Source: a virus
IMG/VR virus record: IMGVR_UViG_3300045119_000187
Span: 1-45,468 of that record
Reading direction: 5' to 3' (one strand)
Length of the DNA stretch: 45,468 nt
The notes under the pieces were generated by a model that did not search any database, was not told where the DNA came from, and saw nothing but the letters and a program-made list of their open reading frames with translations. The position numbers and the translations under genes were made by a program. Numbering within the stretch: the stretch's first letter is position 1; every line of letters begins with the position of its first letter. Shown one piece after another: positions 25,701-33,490 of the stretch.

Positions 25701-25903
25701 GCATCAAACAAACGATCAGCGGGCACGACCGGTTCCTGGTCGATTCCGGCGGACAGGTCGCACTCTTCGGCGGGAGCACCGGACCGAAGCCGACGATCAC
25801 GGGCGTGCTCTCCTCGGTGACCGACGCGAACGCCAAAGCCGTGCTGACCTCGATCATCGCCGCCCTCGTCCAGATCGACGCGGCGATCAACGGGACGACA
25901 TGA
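22721..25903 (+). CDS. Tailspike with pectate-lyase-like beta-helix, probable receptor binding
   Basis: A 1060-residue protein, the largest in the window. After a ~175-residue attachment region comes FDVKEYGALGNDTADDFTAVQ, the standard opening of pectate-lyase-superfamily beta-helices in tailspikes. Many Gly/Ser/Thr-rich turns follow. The C-terminus is a helical trimerisation-like segment (NAKAVLTSIIAALVQIDAAI). By eye the DNA is ordinary up to about 23400 and then clearly GC-richer to the stop, with different codon preferences, suggesting a swapped receptor-binding domain. Depolymerase activity is possible but no active site was identified. Confidence 0.85.
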   Translation: MIKLGAQTAGIMLKTPDGDLSAISLLDTNPISPVSRQWSISFWPDNLVSAPTVTNATSNPATFTPPQAGEWYVVRLIRTLLVGSTTEELPICIPDSTGSYALPPPGIPADTDPTKTIVNLNDDAKIVGWSGGARAGLPGLSGAIRAALTATMVPPASTAVPGTQSVVHFRRTSGQPFDVKEYGALGNDTADDFTAVQSTFAASNDVKYSAATAYKIGTTGTLGGTGKTHHFARGAKVHVTGVGVVLTIDGAIDAPHDQQIFQVDGGASLVWGPNAPREVHAAWFGATCAGGSQDDAPGINLAIAAMAQNQGRGGIVNVNTIGTGQYQIKSQIKIGASGGSQDYQGVRLQGEMNLITGQPLTTFVCAAELHSGNAVVLMTNCADCGLDSVSIDCNGFADHAFQCRSESLSGSGWGASHRNYYSRGNVAHARIYGILNGEYAIKPTITASSATFVAAGHPFVGGEQVYFRQRVAGVDTMPGGFSVDAYYLVQNVVPGVSFELGPSGGGASITPTGTFSTHLYLHAQDFGDTSQFEVDLVQFRDGGLQDYFQSSVESLGCTLRHCLGQSNGFIPAAVQVSSFNGGTNVVTLASGTITDGDLLTFVRNGSADVIPSGLAEDTIYVARDSSGATCKLAATVGGIVVPLGTIGTTGTVWSNKIIPPFYFAGGYGGTLVLEECTAAGYYEDLFVSGQPSSAGMGLTARSFQSQSWRMAHVTNEGRTLFPQAGGFALLNCQHATIVGGGIVSGSRASVIWDLASANTTNLVVLGGSCNRDLFNKNSSTAAISVLNTNLYAYGGGGGTDFQATMRGTLNATSFWSESGVYKTVARNLSTIGPATIGDGTSIVTLDAHSGNYVNVKAIDVYADVTAWHMRQVGGAALADWTNPGGAGVVQLESFGSLTLKGDNGATVDAGTGGFLGKSNSITWCDSNANLLLHAPNGALFELGTADGNGTGYFSCATLNIRHGTGAAHTSFTQGSTSSDSTWTCALNLQVVAGSIKQTISGHDRFLVDSGGQVALFGGSTGPKPTITGVLSSVTDANAKAVLTSIIAALVQIDAAINGTT

Positions 25904-26601
25904 GGCGAGATTTTGGATTCGGTTTCGGTTCGCCGCATGGTGTATGGTCACCTAGCAAAATTGGCTCGTCGCTAGTTGAATGGCTTGCGCCGGATTCGAT
26001 GGTGGTTGCGACCGGGCATGTAACCTCATGGGCCGACAAAAGCGGATCGGGAGTAACTGTAGCAGAGGCTACAAACCCCCCTGCTATTGGGGCCGGGCAT
26101 ATCAACGGGTATGCATTCGCAGCCTTCGATACCAACATGGTACTAGGCGCAGCGGCGCAACTCTTTACAACGTCCTACACAATTGCAGCGGTACTCCGTC
26201 CGAGGGCAGCGGGCGGCGGTCCGATGTTGACCGATGGTAACGGAACGACCGGGGTTGAATTGCTCGAAAGCGCAAATCGCATCGTGCAACATAACAATAT
26301 TGCAGATCTGTCGGACGGCGCACTAGTACAGTCTTGGGAATTGTGGGTTGCTCGCTGTACTACCGCGCCACTGACTACCCTACAGGTCAACGGAACCGAT
26401 AAGCCTCTATCTCCAAATTCCTCTCCCTTCACGGCACCCGCGGCCGGATCTAAATTCACACTTGGAGGCCGCTGGAACGGTGCTTCATACACGGTATTTG
26501 CTAACGTAGATATCGCCGAAGTCCTGATTTGCAACGCTGCGCTAGACGATACCACTACAACCAAACTGACGTCCTATCTACGCGGGAAATACGGATTATG
26601 A
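25900..26601 (+). CDS. LamG/concanavalin-like lectin domain tail protein
   Basis: A 233-residue protein from ATG 25900 (ATGA overlap). It has the LamG-like layout: LVEWLAPDSMVVATGHVTSWADKSGSG, then TSYTIAAVLRPRA, LGGRWNGASYTVFANVDIAEVLICNAAL and the end LTSYLRGKYGL. Such domains bind sugars on host surfaces. The GC content returns to the phage average. It probably decorates the spike or baseplate. Confidence 0.8.
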   Translation: MRRDFGFGFGSPHGVWSPSKIGSSLVEWLAPDSMVVATGHVTSWADKSGSGVTVAEATNPPAIGAGHINGYAFAAFDTNMVLGAAAQLFTTSYTIAAVLRPRAAGGGPMLTDGNGTTGVELLESANRIVQHNNIADLSDGALVQSWELWVARCTTAPLTTLQVNGTDKPLSPNSSPFTAPAAGSKFTLGGRWNGASYTVFANVDIAEVLICNAALDDTTTTKLTSYLRGKYGL

Positions 26602-26831
26602 AACAGAAGAATTTTTCCGCGAGCGATTCGGTCAAGATTGTTACGGCTTGCGGCTTCCAACCGGATTTGATCTACTTCGGTACTGGCGGTACCGTAGCAT
26701 ATACTACCTCCGCCGGAGATACCGTAACCACTACTGTTGGCGACGGACAGTGGTGGCCAGCGGATGATATTGTCCTTGTAAAAGTAACCGGTAGCGCAGG
26801 CATTGCGGATATGGTTGGCTATCAAGAATGA
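26598..26831 (+). CDS. Small beta-rich tail protein
   Basis: A 77-residue protein from ATG 26598. It is beta-rich with aromatic and Gly residues (LIYFGTGGTVAYTTSAGD). Its place between lectin-like and wedge genes suggests a tail component. Family not recognised. Confidence 0.65.
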   Translation: MKQKNFSASDSVKIVTACGFQPDLIYFGTGGTVAYTTSAGDTVTTTVGDGQWWPADDIVLVKVTGSAGIADMVGYQE

Positions 26832-27307
26832 TTTCGTTCGGTCTCGGCGTCTATGGTGGTGGAGTATTCGGTGGCGGAGGTTCGTCCGGCCCGTCATCTG
26901 CTGCAACGGTCCTTTCCGCTACCGGCTACGCCGCTACAGTAGCATTCGACCCTGCGACCAATGACGTTCACTTTTCTAGTCTCCAAATCGCCAAAGGTGA
27001 CGATGCAATCGCCCAAAAGGTGCGTCAAGTATTGGGCTTCTGGCTAGGCGAATGGTTCTTAGATATCCGGCTCGGGATTCCCTACTTGCGTGAATCGGGC
27101 GGTATCATCTTCGGTTTCAAGAATCCTAATATTCCGGCCATCAAAAGTGTTTTCCGTAAGGCTCTATTGAAGGTCCAGCAAATCAACCAAGTCCAATCGT
27201 TAGACTTGACGCTAGACCGGCCGAGCCGTCAAGGGTCTCTTGATTTTGTAGCTATTCTAGATGACGGGCGCACCCTAACCGCGAAAGACGAGCCTTTCAT
27301 TGTCTGA
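26828..27307 (+). CDS. Baseplate wedge protein (gp25/DUF2634-like)
   Basis: A 159-residue protein. A Gly-rich start is followed by QKVRQVLGFWLGEWFLDIRLGIPYL and IKSVFRKALLKVQQINQVQSLDLTLDR, matching the W-family wedge proteins that precede baseplate J. It would start sheath assembly from the baseplate. Confidence 0.85.
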   Translation: MISFGLGVYGGGVFGGGGSSGPSSAATVLSATGYAATVAFDPATNDVHFSSLQIAKGDDAIAQKVRQVLGFWLGEWFLDIRLGIPYLRESGGIIFGFKNPNIPAIKSVFRKALLKVQQINQVQSLDLTLDRPSRQGSLDFVAILDDGRTLTAKDEPFIV

Positions 27308-28526
27308 CGTCGTAACGGCCAATGGTCTCTCGATTCCCACGATCGAAGATCTGCTTACTGACATTGGCAATGATTTGCGCGCGACCATTGACGCCAACCT
27401 CGATACGGACCCTGATTCTCCCATGGGTCAAATCAATGGCATCATGGCGGAGCGTTTGCGCCTTCTATGGGAATTGGTCTCAGTAGCCTACAACGCTCTA
27501 GACCCTGACGCGTGCGAAGACTTTCTACTTGACGCCACGTCAGCCATTACGGGGACCATTCGAGGTGCGGCGACACCTAGCACCGTCGTGCTCTCTCTGA
27601 ATCTGGACGCGACGACTACCGTAGCCGCTGGCGCCCTTGTGAGCGTCCTAGGGGAGCCTACCAAGGTATTCCGCCTTGACGCCGATGTGACTAGCGTCGG
27701 TGCTGGCAACTACCCCGGCAACGCTACTTGCACGGTCTCAGGCCGGACCGTAGCGAACGCCGGAACGCTAACGGTGATTCAGAGTCCAACTACAGGTTGG
27801 AACGCTGTTACCAACGCCCGCGACGCTATCCTAGGACAGGAACGGGATACCGATCCTGAACTACGGGTAAGGCGTGTCAACGAATTGGAAGCGTCCGGCG
27901 CCGGAACCGTGGACACCATCCGCGCTAAGGTTCTGCAAATCACCAATGATGATGGTAGCAAACCGGTACTCGACGCCGTAACTGAGGAGAACACCGGCGA
28001 CTATATCAACGCGTTCGGTATCCCGGCGCATTCAGTCGAAACGGTTATCTGGGATGACCTAGGACAGAACGCACCGAACGATTCCGTAGCGCAAGCAATC
28101 TGGGATACCAAGGGTGCGGGGATTACCGCATTCGGGAACACGTCCGGGACCGCTACCGACAAGCAAGGCAATCCGCAAAACGTTGCGTTCTCGCGCTGCG
28201 CCATCATTAACGGAAAGATGGCTATCACAGTAGAAACAAACGTAGCGCGCCCGGACGACTACGCCGGGGATGCCGCTCTCAAGGCGGCATTGGTCGCTCA
28301 AGTCGAAATTAAAGCAGTGCTCGGCGTAACCGAAGTCCGAGCTACACACTACGTAGCAGCGGCGCAAGGCGCTGGACTCGGCGTTCTAGATGTTACCAAT
28401 TTACAGATTGGCAACGTGCTATCTTCGTTCGGTGCCAATATGCAAAACTTCGACGTCCCATTTCGAACTAAGTTTCTATTGGATACGAGTAACATTACCG
28501 TTACCCGTGTCCAGGTCACTCCGTGA
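27300..28526 (+). CDS. Baseplate J-like protein
   Basis: A 408-residue protein from TTG 27300. IPTIEDLLTDIGNDLRATIDANLDTDPDSPMGQINGIMAERL, DTDPELRVRRVNELEASGAGTVDTIRA and the C-terminal VLGVTEVRATHY are classic for J/gp6-like wedge proteins. Together with the preceding wedge protein it builds the baseplate. The stop overlaps the response-regulator GTG. Confidence 0.93.
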   Translation: MSDVVTANGLSIPTIEDLLTDIGNDLRATIDANLDTDPDSPMGQINGIMAERLRLLWELVSVAYNALDPDACEDFLLDATSAITGTIRGAATPSTVVLSLNLDATTTVAAGALVSVLGEPTKVFRLDADVTSVGAGNYPGNATCTVSGRTVANAGTLTVIQSPTTGWNAVTNARDAILGQERDTDPELRVRRVNELEASGAGTVDTIRAKVLQITNDDGSKPVLDAVTEENTGDYINAFGIPAHSVETVIWDDLGQNAPNDSVAQAIWDTKGAGITAFGNTSGTATDKQGNPQNVAFSRCAIINGKMAITVETNVARPDDYAGDAALKAALVAQVEIKAVLGVTEVRATHYVAAAQGAGLGVLDVTNLQIGNVLSSFGANMQNFDVPFRTKFLLDTSNITVTRVQVTP

Positions 28527-28876
28527 TCTTGATCGTGGACGACAGCGAACCGACACGACGCTGGCTCTCGCGCTTGCTAAAGACGCTAGGCGAGGATTCG
28601 ATCAATGCTGCGAACGGCAACGATGCGATCACGCTGCTGGAATGCTTCGCGGTCGAGATAGCGCTAGTTGATTTCACAATGCCGCGCGGGGGCCCCGAAC
28701 TTCTACGACGCATCAAGGAACATTGGGACATCCCGGTCATTCTCGTGACAGGCTGGCACCCCGAAGCAGTCGAGGGTTTGAATTATGACGGATATCTCTT
28801 CAAGCCGGTTGACCAAGCAGATCTCCGAATCGAACTCGCGCGAGTTCGGAAGCAACATCCCAGCAAACGCCCCTGA
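28523..28876 (+). CDS. Stand-alone CheY-like response regulator receiver
   Basis: A 117-residue single receiver domain, starting at GTG (GTGA overlap with baseplate J). All phosphorylation residues are present: acidic pair D6-D7, phosphoacceptor D50 (LVDFTMP), T76 (LVTG) and K94 (LFKPVD). It would be phosphorylated by a host histidine kinase and change partner binding; no output domain is attached. No kinase is present in the window. A receiver inside a tail/lysis operon is very unusual. The following gene starts inside its 3' end. Confidence 0.92.
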   Translation: MILIVDDSEPTRRWLSRLLKTLGEDSINAANGNDAITLLECFAVEIALVDFTMPRGGPELLRRIKEHWDIPVILVTGWHPEAVEGLNYDGYLFKPVDQADLRIELARVRKQHPSKRP

Positions 28877-29474
28877 CTGGGCCAAGGCCCTGGCGCAATA
28901 CAACCACCAGCGCTTTGACAAGATCGAAGGATCTCTTGAGAGCATGTCGGAACTGGTTGGGCGCGTCATGGGCTTTACCATGCAAACCAAACAGATCGGC
29001 GAGGGTGTCAAGGAACTTGCCGAAGTAACGGCCGCACGCGTTCAGGCCTTCATGTCGTCGCAAGACAAATCAGATGATATCACGAAAAAGGATATCGATA
29101 TCCTTCGCAAGCAAATGCGAACGCTCCGTCGTGATGGTGTATTTGACCGGAGTAGCCACCCGGACGGGATTACGACAGACCAGCGCAACGCTATCACGGC
29201 AGCAGAAGCCGGTAAGATCGCACATGAAGCCGACGAACGCCGCGAGCGAGAGCGTGAAGTACGCGAGCTCAAAGAAGAGATCCAAGTCATGAAAGCAGCT
29301 TCTCTCGTAAAAGAAGCCGCAGCCGAAAAGACGCGAGACCGTCTACTTGATAAGATTCTGATTCCGATCATGACCGGAATTGTGCTAATCGTCGTGTCTG
29401 TATACGCTACGTGGCGAATGACTAGGCCCGCGGTCCAATTCGAAATGAAGGAAGCGCCTCACAATGCGAAGTGA
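28785..29474 (+). CDS. Coiled-coil protein with one C-terminal membrane helix
   Basis: A 229-residue protein. ATG 28785 overlaps the receiver gene by 92 bases but has a good ribosome site (GAGGG, 8 bases before). The region to ~residue 180 is helical and highly charged (ERREREREVRELKEEIQVMK), then comes one hydrophobic helix (ILIPIMTGIVLIVVSVYATW) and a short tail. The layout resembles a spanin-like or envelope-anchored scaffold. The overlap couples it to the receiver, which may be its partner. Confidence 0.75.
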   Translation: MTDISSSRLTKQISESNSREFGSNIPANAPDWAKALAQYNHQRFDKIEGSLESMSELVGRVMGFTMQTKQIGEGVKELAEVTAARVQAFMSSQDKSDDITKKDIDILRKQMRTLRRDGVFDRSSHPDGITTDQRNAITAAEAGKIAHEADERREREREVRELKEEIQVMKAASLVKEAAAEKTRDRLLDKILIPIMTGIVLIVVSVYATWRMTRPAVQFEMKEAPHNAK

Positions 29475-29739
29475 ACCCTTGTTGATTGTCGGCGGTATTG
29501 CTCTTGTGCTCGCGGTCGTATGTGCGATCGGCCTGAACGTGACGCACACTCCGGTGTCGATGGTCGAAGCGATCTTGACCGCGGCCGTGCCTATCATCGG
29601 CCTGGTTCTAACTGGACGCACGCAAACATTCTCCCAAAAGACCACGGAAAACCTCGTGGCTAACGCGTTGTCAATCATCCCTCCGCCTGTAGCAGAGACG
29701 CGCGAGCTTGCGCAAACTCTTGTCAAGGATGCAAAATGA
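29464..29739 (+). CDS. Two-helix membrane protein, holin candidate
   Basis: A 91-residue protein with two hydrophobic helices (LLIVGGIALVLAVVCAIGL and MVEAILTAAVPIIGLVLTG) and a soluble C-terminus. Size and topology fit a class II holin, and it lies just before a lipoprotein, a protease and a lysozyme. Function inferred from topology and context. Confidence 0.65.
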   Translation: MRSEPLLIVGGIALVLAVVCAIGLNVTHTPVSMVEAILTAAVPIIGLVLTGRTQTFSQKTTENLVANALSIIPPPVAETRELAQTLVKDAK

Positions 29740-30020
29740 AACTCGGATTGATTGCTTTGCTGATTGCCATTCCCTCCTGTACCCCCACCACAGGAGCAAT
29801 CACCGGCGACATCTTGACGGGGTTGTGTGACGTAGGTTTCGTCGCACTCGGCGCACCCGGGGCTATGCCTATTTGCGCGGACATCAATACGATCGAGCAA
29901 ATGATCGCGAATCGAAACAAGACTACGGCCGGCGCGGGTGTCGTCGCCCCGATGACGCAAACTGACCTCTACATGATGGTCAAAGCTTCCGGTCAGTACA
30001 AGCCGGCGAGGGTCAAGTAA
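29736..30020 (+). CDS. Small lipoprotein, outer spanin candidate
   Basis: A 94-residue protein with a signal peptide and lipobox-like end (MKLGLIALLIAIPSC), so the mature lipoprotein would begin at Cys15. The mature part has two more Cys and a helix (INTIEQMIANRNK). It lies in the lysis-like block and could be an o-spanin with the coiled-coil protein at 28785 as partner. This pairing is inference. Confidence 0.7.
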   Translation: MKLGLIALLIAIPSCTPTTGAITGDILTGLCDVGFVALGAPGAMPICADINTIEQMIANRNKTTAGAGVVAPMTQTDLYMMVKASGQYKPARVK

Positions 30021-30021
30021 C

Positions 30022-30687
30022 ATGCTCCGTATGCATACTCCCGAAATCAAGATCGGTGGCAAGCGACTTGGCCGTAACGTATCTCATGATCCGCGCTCTC
30101 GTGAGTTCCCGGTCAAGATGTCCGACGAAATCAAAACCGTTGAATGGCAACGCGAGGTTCCGGTTTTCAATCAGGGCGACATCGGCTCGTGTACTGGCAA
30201 CGCATGCGCCGGTGCTCTAAGCACGCTTCCGTTTGGTAAGAAATTCTCCGAACGTGACGCATTGGCGCTCTATTCAGCGGCCACCCATAAAGATCGGATT
30301 CGGGGTATCTACCCCCCGAACGACACCGGTAGCAGCGGTCTTGCGGTCATGAAAGCCGCAAAGTCTCTCGGCTACATTTCGAGTTATACACACGCATTCA
30401 GTTTCGAGCACATGTTGCATGGTCTCATGTCTGGGCCGGGCATCGTCGGCATTTCATGGTTGACCGGATGCGACAACCCGGACCGAGATGGGCTCGTCAA
30501 GTATGATGGCGCTATGCGTGGGGGACATGAAATCGAAGTGTTCAAAGTTGACGTTGAAAAGCAGTTGATCGGTTTCTGGAATTCGTGGGGTGCTGATTGG
30601 GGAGCTAACGGTGCGTTCTTTATGTCGTGGGAGGATTGCGCTTCCGCTCTCAGCAATCGAGGGGATGCTACCTTTCCCATTGCATGA
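30022..30687 (+). CDS. Papain-like cysteine protease (C1 family)
   Basis: A 221-residue protein. Oxyanion Gln51, nucleophile Cys57 (NQGDIGSCTGNA), His169 (GGHEI) and Asn187 (FWNSWG) give the full papain set in order. No signal peptide is seen. Phages rarely carry C1 proteases; possible targets are host envelope proteins or peptide crosslinks. It lies between lipoprotein and lysozyme genes, so a role in lysis or in virion entry is plausible. Confidence 0.9.
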   Translation: MLRMHTPEIKIGGKRLGRNVSHDPRSREFPVKMSDEIKTVEWQREVPVFNQGDIGSCTGNACAGALSTLPFGKKFSERDALALYSAATHKDRIRGIYPPNDTGSSGLAVMKAAKSLGYISSYTHAFSFEHMLHGLMSGPGIVGISWLTGCDNPDRDGLVKYDGAMRGGHEIEVFKVDVEKQLIGFWNSWGADWGANGAFFMSWEDCASALSNRGDATFPIA

Positions 30688-30938
30688 CCCCTCCGCCCGG
30701 ACCTAAAACGACTGATCAACGTCAAGCCCAAACGATTGCGCTTGCAATTATTGACAAATTAGAAACAATGGCCGAGCAAGCCAGTGCCGACGGAAGATCT
30801 ACAGTAGGTAGCGGAGTATCTCTAGCTATTGAAGGCAAGATGTTGATTTCCGCGACCCCGATTGATTGGTCTCTTTTGTTGGATTGGAATCGTCGCGCAT
30901 GTGATTGGCTCATGAGGAATAGGCAGGTAAAACCATGA
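30684..30938 (+). CDS. Small hypothetical protein in lysis block
   Basis: An 84-residue protein from ATG 30684 (ATGA overlap with the protease). It has a helix (QAQTIALAIIDKLETMAEQ) and a W-rich end. No signal peptide or membrane helix. Unknown function. Confidence 0.6.
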   Translation: MTPPPGPKTTDQRQAQTIALAIIDKLETMAEQASADGRSTVGSGVSLAIEGKMLISATPIDWSLLLDWNRRACDWLMRNRQVKP

Positions 30939-31750
30939 GGCTACTCCGAAACTCCGAAGTAACGCCCGAAATGGCTAAATGGGCTTGGGCCGTTGGCGCT
31001 AGCCTTCATTGGCAAGTCGGAGCTACCGAGGCACACACGTTCGGAAGTCTGAACGTGCTTGCTAAGGTCGAAGTCCACCACGACTCGACTGCTAGCAATC
31101 CAATTCCACATGACCATCCAGGAGTAACTCTCTACCAGTCAGACGCCGCGCCGCCCGAGGTAGTCCCGACGCATGAAACGTTGCCGGAAGGCATTGACGT
31201 CAACGGACAGGACGTAGACTGGTCGCAAGTCATGACGTCCGGACGTTCATTCGCCTTCATCAAAGCAACGGAAGGTGTCACTTGGACTAGCGGACGCATG
31301 GTCCAGCACTTCGACGGCGCGGGAGGTGTAGGGTTCAAGCGCGGCGCATATCACTACTTCCGCGCGCGTGACGGCGCGGAGCAAGTGGATCATTTCCTGT
31401 CGACCATCGACGGACACGATTGGGAATTGCCGCCGGTGCTTGATATTGAAGTAGCGGACGGACAACTGTTGTCCGTAGTGGCGGACCGAATCGCGGCATG
31501 CATTGAGGCCATGCCGAAAGACTTTCTAGTCTACACCATGCCGGGTTTCTGGAATGGTCTCCCTCTCGAGGTAGCGCAATTGGGCGAAGCACGCCTATGG
31601 GTCGCGACTTGGGGTCCTCGTTGGCTCGCTTGCAAGAATCTACCTTCACCGGTCATCTGGCAGTATAGCGCTACGGCTTCAGTACCCGGGTTCCAAGGCC
31701 ACGCGGACGTCAATCGTGTTCTAGATTTGGATTGGTGGAACACGCTTTGA
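30935..31750 (+). CDS. GH25-like lysozyme (endolysin or tail lysozyme)
   Basis: A 271-residue protein. From residue ~85 it is a GH25 muramidase: GIDVNGQDVDW (D88), SFAFIKATEG, GAYHYFRAR, PPVLDIE (D170, E172) and WQYS near the end. The first 84 residues begin with WAWAVGASLHWQVGATEAH and are not part of GH25. They may be an attachment domain. It cleaves peptidoglycan glycan strands. No signal peptide, so release would need a holin. Confidence 0.9.
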   Translation: MRLLRNSEVTPEMAKWAWAVGASLHWQVGATEAHTFGSLNVLAKVEVHHDSTASNPIPHDHPGVTLYQSDAAPPEVVPTHETLPEGIDVNGQDVDWSQVMTSGRSFAFIKATEGVTWTSGRMVQHFDGAGGVGFKRGAYHYFRARDGAEQVDHFLSTIDGHDWELPPVLDIEVADGQLLSVVADRIAACIEAMPKDFLVYTMPGFWNGLPLEVAQLGEARLWVATWGPRWLACKNLPSPVIWQYSATASVPGFQGHADVNRVLDLDWWNTL

Positions 31751-32322
31751 TTGAGCGCATCGACAACCACGTCGAACAAGGCCTCGCGCGGCTCATCTCT
31801 CAGTATCAGAACGCCGTCCAGTTCAAGCTTTGGATCTCGGTATATCTCCGACAAATTCAACGCATCGAAGATGGTATTTGGGAAGTAATCTACGCTCGCA
31901 ATATTGACAGCGGTATTGGTGTACAGCTTGATCTGATTGGCAAGATTTTGAACCGGGCGCGCGGAGGATTGTCAGACGATGATTACCGCATCGCACTGCG
32001 CGCGGAGATTGCAATCCTCCGAAGTACCGGAACGGCGAACGACCTAGAGACCGTCGGCAATCTGAGTCTACCATCCGGATATACGTTCACGTTGACTGAT
32101 GAAGGTAACGCCGCGTTGCTCGTACAGATTGATCAACAGGTGCTTTTCAGCGCGACGACGTTTCTCGAGAATCTCATCCGCGCCAAACAAGGCGGCGTTA
32201 AACTCTTGTTCGAGTACAGCACCAACGCCCCGGGAACTGATTTCACTTGGACCGACGGACCGGGCTGGGATGACGGACTTTCTAACGTAGGTGGCTTGAT
32301 GGTTTCGGTGCAAGGTGTTTAG
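31732..32322 (+). CDS. Tail terminus protein (DUF2612-like)
   Basis: A 196-residue protein with DUF2612 features: YLRQIQRIEDGIWEVIYARNIDSGIGVQLDLIGKILNRARGG and DDYRIALRAEIAILRSTGTANDLE. These follow baseplate J in this phage group and connect fibres to the baseplate. Here the pair is separated by ~3.2 kb of receiver and lysis genes, which may be a later insertion. Confidence 0.88.
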   Translation: MVEHALIERIDNHVEQGLARLISQYQNAVQFKLWISVYLRQIQRIEDGIWEVIYARNIDSGIGVQLDLIGKILNRARGGLSDDDYRIALRAEIAILRSTGTANDLETVGNLSLPSGYTFTLTDEGNAALLVQIDQQVLFSATTFLENLIRAKQGGVKLLFEYSTNAPGTDFTWTDGPGWDDGLSNVGGLMVSVQGV

Positions 32323-33490
32323 GCCCCTAGGACAGTTTCCGGATTGGGCGGACCATTCTTCTAGTACACCATACCCGGGGCCTGGAGTAGGATTCACACC
32401 AGGAACCCAAGACCCAGGGTTGGCGAACCTTGCTATCCGCGCATACATTCGTGACTGGGCCATCGTACGTGACGCATACGAAGTAATGAATTGGGGACCT
32501 AGCAAAACGGTCCCTGTCAATAACTTCGCCTTCGGTGTAGATTGTTTTTCGTATGATCCAATCCGCAAGATCTGGTTCTTCGGAGGCATCCACAATGTAG
32601 ACCATTCAATCGGTCAACTCTCCTATTCGTACGATAGTGGCAACACGTGGGCGCAAGTTGGGACGGGCGGCGGAGGATTGCCGCTTCGCCACAGCGGAGG
32701 AGATATTACAGCCTACTATCAGAATTGCGTAAGCGACGACGGCCGTTATCTAACATGGTTGACGAGCGGCTCAGGCATCTTGCTGCCTTCGTTCCCGTAT
32801 CTGAACGCCAATGCTGGCGCTTGGTCCGCTAGTTCAGCGTTTCCGGGCGGCATTATTCAACATGTCTTTTGGGCACAGAACGACAATCGTTTTATCGCTG
32901 TCGGTCTCTCCACTGGCGGGACCATTCTAAAGGCTTGGTCCGTAGACGTAGACACTGATACATGGGACGTCTTGGCGTTGCCCGGCGCAGTCATTTCGGC
33001 AAACATGTTCGGCGCGTCGTCTCCGGGCGATCGCATCGTCGCGAGCGCGACCCAGTTGTGGCGCACCGGAAGCGTATCTAGCGCGTTCTATTCCGTGAAG
33101 GTCCCATGGTTGAACCTGACCGGACTCTCGTGGTGTCCCGAGTCGTTCGTTTTCGTCGCAATTGCTGACGGTAAACTGTGGGTGTCGCCTAACGGCGTAG
33201 TTTGGTCTCAGGTAATTACTGGATTCGAGAGCGCGGGGGCTCTAGGCGGCGCGGTCAATGGCCTAGGGGATATTGTGGTCGCCACGTTCCGACAGAATAA
33301 TCCTGACGGCATTATCACCGACCATCTATTGATTGGTACTAATTCTTTGCGTGAATGGCAAATCATCCAGCATCCGCAATCATTCGCGTCGGGTGCATAT
33401 CCGACTTTCGGAATCTACCGAGCAAGGGACAAGCTGGCCATGTTGAACAATAATACCAACTGCGGTATTCGAGCGAGTATGAGCGTATGA
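32315..33490 (+). CDS. Tail fibre, propeller-like, copy 1
   Basis: A 391-residue protein from GTG 32315. The N-terminus (FPDWADHSSSTPYPGPG) is an attachment segment. The rest has BNR/sialidase-like units such as YSYDSGNTWAQVG and LWVSPNGVVWSQVI, so a beta-propeller is likely. It shares layout with the next gene, suggesting duplication. A receptor-binding fibre is probable. Confidence 0.75.
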   Translation: MFRPLGQFPDWADHSSSTPYPGPGVGFTPGTQDPGLANLAIRAYIRDWAIVRDAYEVMNWGPSKTVPVNNFAFGVDCFSYDPIRKIWFFGGIHNVDHSIGQLSYSYDSGNTWAQVGTGGGGLPLRHSGGDITAYYQNCVSDDGRYLTWLTSGSGILLPSFPYLNANAGAWSASSAFPGGIIQHVFWAQNDNRFIAVGLSTGGTILKAWSVDVDTDTWDVLALPGAVISANMFGASSPGDRIVASATQLWRTGSVSSAFYSVKVPWLNLTGLSWCPESFVFVAIADGKLWVSPNGVVWSQVITGFESAGALGGAVNGLGDIVVATFRQNNPDGIITDHLLIGTNSLREWQIIQHPQSFASGAYPTFGIYRARDKLAMLNNNTNCGIRASMSV

